A DNA stretch of 64,000 nucleotides from Mesobaculum littorinae (lineage in GTDB: Bacteria > Pseudomonadota > Alphaproteobacteria > Rhodobacterales > Rhodobacteraceae), in the NCBI RefSeq assembly GCF_004011175.1, contig NZ_RQXX01000003.1, positions 558,001 to 622,000 of the forward strand, in the 5' to 3' direction. How positions within the stretch are numbered: the first letter of the stretch is position 1; every line of letters starts with the position of its first letter. Under the pieces are notes generated by a model. That model saw only the letters and a list, made by a program, of their open reading frames with translations. It was not told the DNA's origin and did no database searches. The translations under genes were made by a program, and so were the position numbers. Positions 15,722-24,691 of this stretch are shown in pieces.

Positions 15722-18448
15722 TTATAGGGGACCGCCCCCGTCCCTTTTCTGCCGTGTGGCGTCGAGGGTGGCGAGAAGCTGATCGCGTGACAGCGGTTTG
15801 GTCAGCGCCTGGTCGAAGCCGGAGCGGCGGAATTCCTCGATATCTTCGGGCATCGCGTGGGCGGTGACAGCGATGATCGGGACGGGCGGCAGGGCCGCGG
15901 CCTCTTCGTGATTTCGAATGCGGCGTGTCGCCTCGCTGCCGCCCATCACCGGCATCGAGATGTCCATCAGCACGAGGTCGGGACGTTCCTGCAGGTAGGC
16001 GGCCAGCGCCTCGGCCCCGTTTTCGGCAAAGCGCAGGGCCACGTTCTGGCTTTTCAGCATTCCGGCCAGCACCATCCGGTTGATGGCGTTGTCCTCGGCC
16101 GCGATCACCCGCAACGGCGCGAGCAGGGCGGCGTCGGTCCGGTCGACGGCGGCGGGCGGGATCGCGCGCGCGTCCATGGCGCGGTGCAGCGCCCGCTCCA
16201 GCGTGCGGCGGCGCGGCGGCTGCACCAGCCGTTCCGCGATTCCGGCGGGCAGCGGGGCCTCCGCCCCCTGCGTCATGGCATCGGGGGCCAACAGAAAGAC
16301 CGGGCCCGCCCCGCAGGCGGTGCAGGCGGCCAGCGCGGCATCGCGTCGGGTGGGCGGCAGGCTCTGGGCGAGGAAGGCGGCATCGCCCGGGCGCAGGTCG
16401 GCAGCCTCTGCGACAGGGGCGATCCCCATGTCGTCCAGCAGCCGCAGCAGGTGCACGCGCTGCCGGTCATCCGGGTCCAGTACCAGCGCACGGGCCGGGT
16501 AGCCCCCGAGCGGGCCCGCCATCGCCGGACCCGTCTGCGCGACGAGGTCCAGCGGCAGGGCGAAGCCGAAGGTCGAGCCCTGCCCAGGGTCGCTTTCGAC
16601 CCACATTTCGCCACCCATCAGGTGCACAAGGTCGCGGCTGATGGTCAGGCCCAGGCCGGTTCCCTCGGCCTGGCGGGTGTCGGTGCGGTCGACCTGGTTG
16701 AAGCTGCCGAAGATGTGGCCGAGCTTGTCCTTGCCGATCCCGATGCCGGTATCTGTCACCGCGACATGGAGCCGCCAGCGTTCGGGGCCCCCGCCGGGGC
16801 GCGCGCCGGACTGCGTGCCGGTCCCCGTCTCTGCCGCGGGATCCGGGGCGAAGCCTACGACGCGGATCGTCACGCTCCCCGAGGGGGTGAACTTGACCGC
16901 GTTGCCCACGAGGTTGATCAGCACCTGCCGGATGCGCCCGGCGTCGCCGTCGTAGCGGGCGGGCAGGCCCGTGTCGTAGTCGACCCGCAGGTCCAGCCCC
17001 TTTTCCCGGGCCCGGGGGCGCAGCAGGGCGGCGGTTTCGTCGATCAGCGATTCGAGGTCGAAGGCGGCCCGCTTCAGCGTCAGCTTGCCGGCCTCGATCT
17101 TGGAATAGTCGAGGATGTCGTTGAGGATCTCCAGCAGCGCGGCGCCGGACGACCGGATGGTGTCGACAAAGCGGCGCTGCTCGGTATCCAGCCCGGTCTC
17201 GCCCAGAAGCTCGGCCATGCCGACGACGCCGTTCATCGGGGTGCGGATCTCGTGGCTCATGTTGGCGAGAAAGGTGGATTTGGCCCGGCTCGCGGCCTCG
17301 GCCCTCTGGCGCGCCTCGTCCAGCGCGGCCTGCTGCGCCTTGATCGCGGTGATGTCGACGCGCAGCCCGACGCGGCCGCCATCCGGGGTCTCGGCTTCGA
17401 GGATGCGCAGCCAGCGGCCATCGCTCAGGTGCTGTTCCAGCATCGTGTCGGCCTGGCGGTGGGCGGTCAGCCGTTCGTCCAGCCACGCCTCTTCGCGCCC
17501 CGTTGCGGCGGCGTACTGGCCGTTCTCCAGGCCGAAGCGCAGGATGTCCTCGAACGGGGTGCCGGGAATCATCGCGGCGGCGCTTTCGGGATAGATTTCG
17601 CGGTAGCGGCGGTTGCAGACGACCAGCCGGTCCTCCTGGTCGAAGAGGACGAAACCGTCGGGAATGGTCTCGATCGCGGCCAGCATCCGCATCTCTTCGG
17701 TGATGTCGGTGATCCGGCTGACCCGGCCGCCATCGGGCATCCGCCGGTTCTCGATCCGCAGGGTCGCACCGCCGAAATGGCGAAACGTCAGGTCGGGCGC
17801 CGGATCGCCCTCCCAGCACGCCGCCGCCTCGGCCAGCCAGGCCTCGCGCCCGCCGTCGGGCACGGCGATGCCCTCGTCGATCAGCAGGCTGCAGATCTCG
17901 TGGTAGAGGATGCCGGGCTGCACCGCCTCCAGCTCGTCGAAAAGCTCGATATAGGCGGGGTTGGCCAGGACCAGGCGGGCGTCGCGGTCGAAGATCGCCA
18001 GCGCCTCGGGCAGGGTGTGCAGCGCATGCAGGGTGGTGGCCAGCGTGTCGCGTATCGCCTCGGTCTGGGCGCGGGCGGTATCGCGCGCCGCCAGCGCCTG
18101 CCGGCAGGAGTCCTGGGCGGCGGCGGCACGCTCGGCCGCCGCCGCCCGGTCGGCCAGGTCGAGCGCCTGCGCGGCCAGCCTGCGGTTGGCGGTGCGAAGC
18201 TCGGCCTCGCGCCGTTCCAGCAGCCGTTCCGCCGCCAGCCTGCGCCGGCGTTCATCGGAGAGGGGCTGAGATGGGGACTGAGACAGCGACTGAGACAGGG
18301 GAGCGGGCCGCAGGTCGTGCCGGAGCTCGGGTTGAAGCCCGGCCAGCGAGTCGGGCGCCAAGTCGGGCAGCCGGTCAGCCCGCGGGTCGGGTTGAGGCCC
18401 GTGCGGGGTCTCATGCGACGGCTCGTGCGGGGGCTCTGGCAGATCCAT
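15722..18448 (-). CDS. Cytoplasmic PAS-PAS hybrid sensor histidine kinase/response regulator
   Basis: A 908-aa hybrid kinase without membrane helices. Order: a disordered Pro/Gln/Ser N-terminus with an SQ repeat, a coiled coil (about 75-130), two PAS domains (LPEALAIFDRDARLVLANPAY; IPDGFVLFDQEDRLVVCNRRY), HisKA with the phosphoacceptor in NMSHEIRTPMNG (H399), and HATPase_c (RIRQVLINLVGNAVKFTPSG; GTGLGLTI). A degenerate receiver follows, then a C-terminal receiver with AAEDNAINR, D829 in LVLMDISMP, and the conserved Lys in TKPLS. The signal is unknown. It lies upstream of dctP on the same strand with a 233-bp gap; a regulatory link to the transporter is possible but unproven. Confidence 0.9.
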   Translation of the reverse strand: MDLPEPPHEPSHETPHGPQPDPRADRLPDLAPDSLAGLQPELRHDLRPAPLSQSLSQSPSQPLSDERRRRLAAERLLERREAELRTANRRLAAQALDLADRAAAAERAAAAQDSCRQALAARDTARAQTEAIRDTLATTLHALHTLPEALAIFDRDARLVLANPAYIELFDELEAVQPGILYHEICSLLIDEGIAVPDGGREAWLAEAAACWEGDPAPDLTFRHFGGATLRIENRRMPDGGRVSRITDITEEMRMLAAIETIPDGFVLFDQEDRLVVCNRRYREIYPESAAAMIPGTPFEDILRFGLENGQYAAATGREEAWLDERLTAHRQADTMLEQHLSDGRWLRILEAETPDGGRVGLRVDITAIKAQQAALDEARQRAEAASRAKSTFLANMSHEIRTPMNGVVGMAELLGETGLDTEQRRFVDTIRSSGAALLEILNDILDYSKIEAGKLTLKRAAFDLESLIDETAALLRPRAREKGLDLRVDYDTGLPARYDGDAGRIRQVLINLVGNAVKFTPSGSVTIRVVGFAPDPAAETGTGTQSGARPGGGPERWRLHVAVTDTGIGIGKDKLGHIFGSFNQVDRTDTRQAEGTGLGLTISRDLVHLMGGEMWVESDPGQGSTFGFALPLDLVAQTGPAMAGPLGGYPARALVLDPDDRQRVHLLRLLDDMGIAPVAEAADLRPGDAAFLAQSLPPTRRDAALAACTACGAGPVFLLAPDAMTQGAEAPLPAGIAERLVQPPRRRTLERALHRAMDARAIPPAAVDRTDAALLAPLRVIAAEDNAINRMVLAGMLKSQNVALRFAENGAEALAAYLQERPDLVLMDISMPVMGGSEATRRIRNHEEAAALPPVPIIAVTAHAMPEDIEEFRRSGFDQALTKPLSRDQLLATLDATRQKRDGGGPL

Positions 18449-18620
18449 TGCGTCATCCCGGTTCAGCGCGCGACGGGTGTCGGGCGTCCGGACCGTGTTT
18501 GACCCGGCACGGGTAAACGCCGCCCTAAGGCCCGGCCGCCACGCCCGGGGGATTCGCGATTGTGCGGCATCTGGGGGCGTGCGATCCTTCGGGTCGGGAC
18601 ATACGAAGGGAGTCGTGGCC

Positions 18621-21600
18621 ATGCGTCGCATCGTGAATGCCATAGTGCTGGCACTGGCGACGGGTGCGCCCGCTCTGGCCCAGACCCCCGAAGCCGACCC
18701 CGCTGCGCCCATCCCCGAGCGGCGGCTGATCGTGTCGCAGGACACCGATTTCTACGGCGGCGACCTGCGCGCCCTGTTCGACACCACGCTCGAGGCCTGC
18801 ATCACCGCCTGTACCGGCGATGCCGACTGCCGGGCGTTCACCTATAATGCCACCAAGGGCAGCTGCTTTCCCAAGTCCTCGGTCCTCGACCGGACGGCCT
18901 TTGTCGGGGCGACCTCGGCCGAGGTCGTCGACCGTCCGTCGGGGGACCTGGCGCTGGCCCGCACCCGGGCAGATGCGCTGTCGTTCCTGCGCCCGGCCGA
19001 TTTCGACGCCGCGCGGAACGAGGCGCGGGCCCTGCCGCTGCGCCACGCTGCCGACGGGCGTCTGGCGGTCGACCTGATCCAGCAGGCGAGGCGCGAGCGG
19101 GATCGCGGCAACATCATCGCGGCGATGGACCTGACCGGCGCCGCGCTGGGCGAAACCGACGCCGCCGAGCTGTGGGTCGATTACGCGCGGCTGGCGCTGG
19201 CCGCCCGGACCAACGACCAGTCCCGCGACGAGGACCTGCGCGACCGCGGGCTTGCCGCGGCGATCAACGGCTATCTCCGGGCCCGTGCGGTTCCGGTTCA
19301 GGTCGAGGCGCTGTCGACCATGGCCATGGCGCTCGAGCGCGGCGAACGCGGGCGCGACACGATCCCCGCCCTGCGGTTGGCGCAATCGCTGACGCCGGAC
19401 GCGGAAGATCCCGACCTTGCCGCCCGGCTGGACGAGGCCGTGGCGCAGTTCGGATTCCGCATCACCGACCACCAGATCGACAGCGATTCCGAGGCGCCGC
19501 GGATCTGCGCGCAGTTCTCCGAGCCGCTGGCGCAGGCGGGAACCGATTACGCGCCCTTCGTGCAGGCCGATGCCGCCGGACTGGCCGTGGAGCCCCAGGG
19601 CGACCAGCTGTGCCTGAGCGGGGTGGAGCATGGCACGCGCTACCACGTGACCTTCCGCGAAGGTCTTCTCGCCGCCTCGGGCGAGGTGCTGGCGGCGTCC
19701 GTACCGCTCGACCTTTACGTGCGGGACCGCGCGCCCGGCGTCCGCTTTCCGGGCCGCGGCTACATCCTGCCCGCCGGGGGCGAGGTCGCGGTGCCGGTGG
19801 TGACCGTGAACCTCGATGAGGTCGCGCTGGAGCTGCGGCAGGTCAGCGACCGCAACCTGATCCGCGCGATGCAGCAGAACCTGTTCGCCGGTCAGGTGCC
19901 GGAATACGACCGCGAGACGTTCGAATCCGAGCTGAGCCGCGAGGTCTGGACCGGCACCGGCGCGGTGGCGCGGGATCTCAACCGCGACGTCACCACCCGC
20001 CTGCCGCTGGGCGAAGTCGCGGGCGATCTGTCGGCGGGGATCTACGTCCTCTTCGCCAGGATTCCCGGCGCCGACCCGTGGGAGACCCCCGCCGCGGCCC
20101 AGTGGTTCGTGGTGAGCGACCTCGGGATGACCACCCTGTCGGGCAATGACGGGCTGCATGTCTTCGTCCGTTCGCTCGACACCGCGGCCCCGGTCGGGGA
20201 CGTGACGCTGACGCTTCTGTCGCGGGCCAACGCGGTGCTGGGCAAGGTCCAGAGCGACGGGCAGGGCCACGCGGCCTTCGCGCCCGGCCTCGCCCGCGGC
20301 ACCGGGCCCGAGGCGCCGGCGATGGTGCTGGCCGAAACCGGGGGGGACATGGCGTTCCTGCCGCTGACCGACCCCGAGTTTGACCTTTCCGATCGCGGGG
20401 TCGCGGGGCGCCCCGCCGCCGGGCCGGTCGACGTGTTCCTGGCCACCGACCGCGGCGTCTACCGCGCGGGCGACACGATCAATGCCACCGTCCTGGCCCG
20501 CGATGCGGGCGCCCGGTCGCTGCCGGGCCTGCCGCTGACGGCGATCCTGACCCGGCCCGACGGGGTGGAATACGCCCGCCGCGTGTCGTCGGGTGCCGAT
20601 GCGGGTGGCCATGTCTTCGCCCTCGCCACCACCGACGCGGTGCCGCGTGGCACCTGGCGGCTGGACATCCACGCCGACCCCGAGGCCGAGCCGCTGGCCT
20701 CGACCCCGCTGCTGGTCGAGGATTTCCTGCCCGAACGCATCGATGCCGACCTGTCGCTGCCCGAGGGGCCGCTGCGCCCCGGCACCCGGCCCGACCTGTT
20801 GGTCGAGGCGCGCTATCTCTTCGGCGCGCCCGCCGCCGGTCTGCCGGTCGAGGCCGAGGTGCGGCTTGCCCCGGCAGAGGGGCTCGAGGGGCGGCCGGGC
20901 TATGTCTTCGGTCGCCACGATGCCGCCGCCGACCCTGTGACGCAGTATCTCGATGCCGCCGAAACCGGGCCTGACGGCACCGCGATCCTGCCCCTGACGC
21001 TGCCCGAGATTGGGCCCGAGACGGGGTCCGGGATGGAGGGCCGCCCGATCGAGGCGCGCGTGCTGGTGCGGCTGCGCGAAGGATCGGGGCGCCCGATCGA
21101 GCGCATGCTGACCCGCCCGGTCGCCCCCGATGGCCCGATGATCGGGCTGCGCCCCCTCGTCGAGGGGGTGGTGCCCGAAGGCGGCGAGGCCGCGTTCCAG
21201 GCCATCGCGGTCGTCCCCGGCCAGGCGGCGCCCGAGATGCCCGCCCGCTGGACGCTGAACCGGGTCGAGACCCGCTACCAGTGGTTCCGCATGTACGGCG
21301 ACTGGCAGTGGGAGCCCGTGACCCGCCGCGAACGCGTCGCCTCGGGCGAGGTGACGCTGGGCGACACCCCGGTGCGCATCGCCGCCCAGGTGGACTGGGG
21401 CGAATACGAGCTGCGGATCGAGGCCGCCGATGGCAGCGCGACCGAGACCTCGACCGCCTTCACGGCCGGCTGGTACGCGATGGGCGATACCGTCTCGACC
21501 CCGGACATGCTCGAGGCATCGCTGGATGCCGAGGCCTATGCCCCCGGCGACACCGCGACCCTGCGGATCGTGCCGCGGTTCGCGGGCAAGGCGCTGATCA

Positions 21601-24119
21601 CGGTCATGTCCGATCACCTGATCGACATGAAAGCCGTCGACGTGCCCGAGGGCGAAAGCCTGATAGAGCTGCCGGTGACCGACGACTGGGGCCCGGGGGC
21701 CTATGTCGCGGCCAGCGTGCTGCGGCCTGCGGACCGCGCGGCGGGGCAGGGCCCGGCGCGGGCCCTCGGGCTGGGCTATGCCACGGTCGATCCCGGCGAC
21801 CGCGCGCTTGCGGCGCGGCTGGAGGTGCCGGACGAGATCCGCCCGCGCGGGCCGCTCGACGTGACGCTGGCGGTGGACGGCGTGGCCGAGGGCGAAACCG
21901 CCTGGGCCACGATCGCGGCGGTGGATGTCGGCATCCTCAACGTCACCGGGTTCGAGCCGCCCGATCCCTCGGACCACTATTTCGGCCAGCGCGAACTGGG
22001 CGTCGGCATCCGTGACGTCTATGGCCGCCTGATCGACGGGATGAGCGGCGAGATGGGGCGCCTGCGCTCGGGCGGGGACGCGGGCGGCGCGCTGCAGATG
22101 CAGTCGCCACCGCCGAGCGAGGATCTGGTGGCGCTGTTCCATGGCCCGGTCGAGATCGGCGCCGACGGCACCGCGCGGGTCAGCTTCGACATTCCGGGCT
22201 TCGACGGCACTCTGCGGCTGATGGCGGTGGTCTGGTCTGCACGCGGCGTGGGCGAGGCGCAGGCCGATGTGCTGGTGCGTGACCCGGTGGTCGTCTCGGC
22301 CACGCTGCCGCGGTTCCTCGCCCCCGGCGACACCTCGCAGATGCTGCTGGAGGTGACGCATGTCGGCGGACCCGCGGGCCGGGTCGAAATCGGCGCCGCG
22401 GCGCCCGAGGGCCTGCTGCCGCCCCGCGCCCTGCCCACTGCCTTTTCGCTCGAAGCGGGGGGCATCCGGCGCATCGCGGTGCCGCTGACCGCCCCGGATG
22501 CGCCCGGGGATTACACCATCGCGCTGACCGCCACCCTGCCGGGCGGCGAGGAGGTGACCCGCAGCCTGCGCCTGCCGGTGCGCGCCAATGATCCCGAGAT
22601 CACGCGCACCAGCCGGTTCGACCTGGCCCCCGGCGCCAGCTTCACCCTGGATGACGAGGTCTTTGCCGGCCTGCGCCCCGGCACAGGCACCGCCACGCTG
22701 ACCGCCGGGCCGCTGGCGCGGTTCGACGCGCCGGGGCTGCTCGAGGCGCTCGACCGCTATCCCTATGGCTGCACCGAGCAGGTGACGAGCCAGGGCATGC
22801 CGTTGCTCTACCTCTCCTCGGTCGCGCAGGCGCTGGACCGCGCCGCGCCCCGTGACATCGACGCCAAGCTCGACCGCGCGGTGGCGCTGATCCTGACCAA
22901 CCAGGCGTCCTCGGGCAGTTTCGGGCTGTGGCGCCCGGACTCGGGCGATTTCTGGCTGGACGCCTATGCCACCGATTTCCTCTCCCGCGCGCGGGCGCAG
23001 GGGGTCGCGGTGCCCGACACGGCCTTCCGCCTCGCGCTCGACAACCTGCGCAACCGGGTGAACTATGCCCCCGATTTCGAGGAGGGCGGCGAGGATATCG
23101 CCTATGCCCTCTACGTCCTCGCGCGCGAAGGCGAGGCGGCGGTCGGCGACCTGCGCTACTATGCCGACACCAAGGCTGCCGATTTCGCCACGCCGCTGGC
23201 GCTGGCGCAGCTGGGCGCGGCGCTGGCCTTCCGCGGCGACCCGGCGCGCGCCGACGCGATGTTCGCCGCGGCCGACGCGCGGCTGGCCGCGCTGCCGCAG
23301 GCCGCCGACCCGGGCCTGTGGCGCGGCGATTACGGCACCCCGCTGCGCGACCGCGCCGCGGTGCTGGCCCTGGCGGCCGAGGCCGGCAGCGAGGCCGTCG
23401 ATCGGCCCCGCCTGATCGACGCGGTGGCACAGGCCCCCGGCGCGCCCCGCTCGACGCAAGAGGCCGCTTGGTCGCTGATGGCGGTCGCGGCGCTGCCCGG
23501 GGCGGTGGGCGCCGCCGATCTGCGCGTCGACGGGCAGGCGGCCACGGGCCCGCTGGTCCGGCGCCGGTCCTCGGGCAGCGATGCGGCCCCCGTCGAGGTG
23601 GCGAATACCGGAGGGGACACGGCCGAGCTGACGCTGACCACCTTCGGCGTGCCCGACATCGCGCCCGAGGCGATGGGCGAAGGCTACGACATCGAACGCC
23701 GCAGCTTCACCCTGGACGGGACACCGGCCACGCTGGACGACGTGGCCGTGGGTACCCGGCTTGTCACCCTTCTTACGGTACAGCCCTGGGCGCCGGTCGA
23801 GGCGCGGCTGATCGTCGACGACCCGCTGCCCGCGGGGTTCGAAATCGACAACCCCAACCTGCTGCGGTCGGGCGACGTGCGGGCGCTGGACTGGCTCGAT
23901 GCGCTCGAGGACGTGGCGGCGACCGAGTTCCGTAGCGACCGCTTCGTCGCGGCGGTGGACTGGCGGTCGGGCGACACCTTCCGGCTGGCCTACATCATCC
24001 GCGCCGTGTCGCCGGGCAGCTATCGCCACCCGGCGGCCAAGGTCGAGGACATGTATCGCCCGCGCTACCGCGCGATCACCGGCACCGGCCGCGCCAGTGT
24101 CGTTGAGGGCGCGGAATGA
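18621..24119 (+). CDS. Bacterial alpha-2-macroglobulin with N-terminal PAN/apple domain
   Basis: A 1832-aa secreted protein with signal peptide MRRIVNAIVLALATGAPALA. Residues about 30-110 form a Cys-rich PAN/apple-like domain (ACITACTGDADCRAF, then GSCF). Large MG domains follow, then a bait-like stretch and the complement-type thioester domain with GCTEQ (C1384) in YPYGCTEQVTSQGMP. Bacterial alpha-2-macroglobulins trap foreign proteases in the periplasm and are classically paired with penicillin-binding protein 1C, as here. No lipobox is visible, unlike E. coli YfhM. The stop overlaps the next gene by 4 bp. A long antisense frame is a shadow. Confidence 0.93.
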   Translation: MRRIVNAIVLALATGAPALAQTPEADPAAPIPERRLIVSQDTDFYGGDLRALFDTTLEACITACTGDADCRAFTYNATKGSCFPKSSVLDRTAFVGATSAEVVDRPSGDLALARTRADALSFLRPADFDAARNEARALPLRHAADGRLAVDLIQQARRERDRGNIIAAMDLTGAALGETDAAELWVDYARLALAARTNDQSRDEDLRDRGLAAAINGYLRARAVPVQVEALSTMAMALERGERGRDTIPALRLAQSLTPDAEDPDLAARLDEAVAQFGFRITDHQIDSDSEAPRICAQFSEPLAQAGTDYAPFVQADAAGLAVEPQGDQLCLSGVEHGTRYHVTFREGLLAASGEVLAASVPLDLYVRDRAPGVRFPGRGYILPAGGEVAVPVVTVNLDEVALELRQVSDRNLIRAMQQNLFAGQVPEYDRETFESELSREVWTGTGAVARDLNRDVTTRLPLGEVAGDLSAGIYVLFARIPGADPWETPAAAQWFVVSDLGMTTLSGNDGLHVFVRSLDTAAPVGDVTLTLLSRANAVLGKVQSDGQGHAAFAPGLARGTGPEAPAMVLAETGGDMAFLPLTDPEFDLSDRGVAGRPAAGPVDVFLATDRGVYRAGDTINATVLARDAGARSLPGLPLTAILTRPDGVEYARRVSSGADAGGHVFALATTDAVPRGTWRLDIHADPEAEPLASTPLLVEDFLPERIDADLSLPEGPLRPGTRPDLLVEARYLFGAPAAGLPVEAEVRLAPAEGLEGRPGYVFGRHDAAADPVTQYLDAAETGPDGTAILPLTLPEIGPETGSGMEGRPIEARVLVRLREGSGRPIERMLTRPVAPDGPMIGLRPLVEGVVPEGGEAAFQAIAVVPGQAAPEMPARWTLNRVETRYQWFRMYGDWQWEPVTRRERVASGEVTLGDTPVRIAAQVDWGEYELRIEAADGSATETSTAFTAGWYAMGDTVSTPDMLEASLDAEAYAPGDTATLRIVPRFAGKALITVMSDHLIDMKAVDVPEGESLIELPVTDDWGPGAYVAASVLRPADRAAGQGPARALGLGYATVDPGDRALAARLEVPDEIRPRGPLDVTLAVDGVAEGETAWATIAAVDVGILNVTGFEPPDPSDHYFGQRELGVGIRDVYGRLIDGMSGEMGRLRSGGDAGGALQMQSPPPSEDLVALFHGPVEIGADGTARVSFDIPGFDGTLRLMAVVWSARGVGEAQADVLVRDPVVVSATLPRFLAPGDTSQMLLEVTHVGGPAGRVEIGAAAPEGLLPPRALPTAFSLEAGGIRRIAVPLTAPDAPGDYTIALTATLPGGEEVTRSLRLPVRANDPEITRTSRFDLAPGASFTLDDEVFAGLRPGTGTATLTAGPLARFDAPGLLEALDRYPYGCTEQVTSQGMPLLYLSSVAQALDRAAPRDIDAKLDRAVALILTNQASSGSFGLWRPDSGDFWLDAYATDFLSRARAQGVAVPDTAFRLALDNLRNRVNYAPDFEEGGEDIAYALYVLAREGEAAVGDLRYYADTKAADFATPLALAQLGAALAFRGDPARADAMFAAADARLAALPQAADPGLWRGDYGTPLRDRAAVLALAAEAGSEAVDRPRLIDAVAQAPGAPRSTQEAAWSLMAVAALPGAVGAADLRVDGQAATGPLVRRRSSGSDAAPVEVANTGGDTAELTLTTFGVPDIAPEAMGEGYDIERRSFTLDGTPATLDDVAVGTRLVTLLTVQPWAPVEARLIVDDPLPAGFEIDNPNLLRSGDVRALDWLDALEDVAATEFRSDRFVAAVDWRSGDTFRLAYIIRAVSPGSYRHPAAKVEDMYRPRYRAITGTGRASVVEGAE

Positions 24120-24691
24120 CCGAGCGGGCCAAGGGCCGGTGCGTCGCCGTCGCGCGCTGGCAGCGGCTGGACATCGAAGGCGACGACACCTGCCGCCTGA
24201 TCGCGGGCGCCGAGGGCTGGATGCTGTCGGGGCACGCGCGGATGGCGGGGCCCGAGGGGCGTTCCCGGCTGGATTACGTCGTCTGGGCCGACGCCGAGTG
24301 GCGGACGACCGGCGCCGACGTGACCGGCACGCAGGACGGCCGCCCGGTCGGCTGGCGAATCCGCCGCGATGCGCAGGGCTGGACGCTGGACGACCAGCGC
24401 ATCGCCGGGCTGGACGGCGCGACGGACGTGGACCTGTCCTTCACCCCCGCGACCAACCTGCTGCCGCTGCGGCGCCTCGCGCCCGTGGCGGGCGCCGTGG
24501 TGCCCGTGACGGCGGCGTGGTTCACCTATCCGCAGATCGCGCTTGCGCCGCTGGTGCAAAGCTATGAACGCCTGTCCGACACGACGCTGGCCTATCGCTC
24601 ACCCGATTTCCAGGCCCGGCTGACGGCCGATCCTTCGGGCTTCGTGACCGATTACCCGGGGCTCTGGCGCGGTGCCGTCACGGATGACTGA
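24116..24691 (+). CDS. Putative glycolipid-binding domain protein
   Basis: A 191-aa cytoplasmic-looking protein resembling the putative glycolipid-binding family (PF06475/DUF1089). Features are a start near RWQRLDIEGDDTCRLI, a DYVVWADAEWRTTGADVTG strand pair, DLSFTPATNLLPLRRL, and a C-terminal WFTYPQIALAPLVQSYERL ... AYRSPDFQARLTADPSGFVTDYPGLW. No signal peptide is visible. It overlaps the macroglobulin stop by 4 bp and pbpC by 8 bp, so the three genes are probably translated together. Why such a protein sits inside the classical alpha-2-macroglobulin/pbpC pair is not obvious. Confidence 0.8.
   Translation: MTERAKGRCVAVARWQRLDIEGDDTCRLIAGAEGWMLSGHARMAGPEGRSRLDYVVWADAEWRTTGADVTGTQDGRPVGWRIRRDAQGWTLDDQRIAGLDGATDVDLSFTPATNLLPLRRLAPVAGAVVPVTAAWFTYPQIALAPLVQSYERLSDTTLAYRSPDFQARLTADPSGFVTDYPGLWRGAVTDD

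Noticed and set aside
15857-18502. 881-codon plus-strand frame opposite the hybrid kinase
   Set aside because: No recognisable domain; the opposite strand has complete PAS, HisKA, HATPase and receiver motifs.
18525-24029. 1834-codon antisense frame across the macroglobulin gene
   Set aside because: It mirrors the codon structure of the true gene, is rich in Arg/His/Gly/Gln without motifs, and has no ribosome site; similar reasoning removes the 1693-codon frame antisense to tamB (41287-46368).
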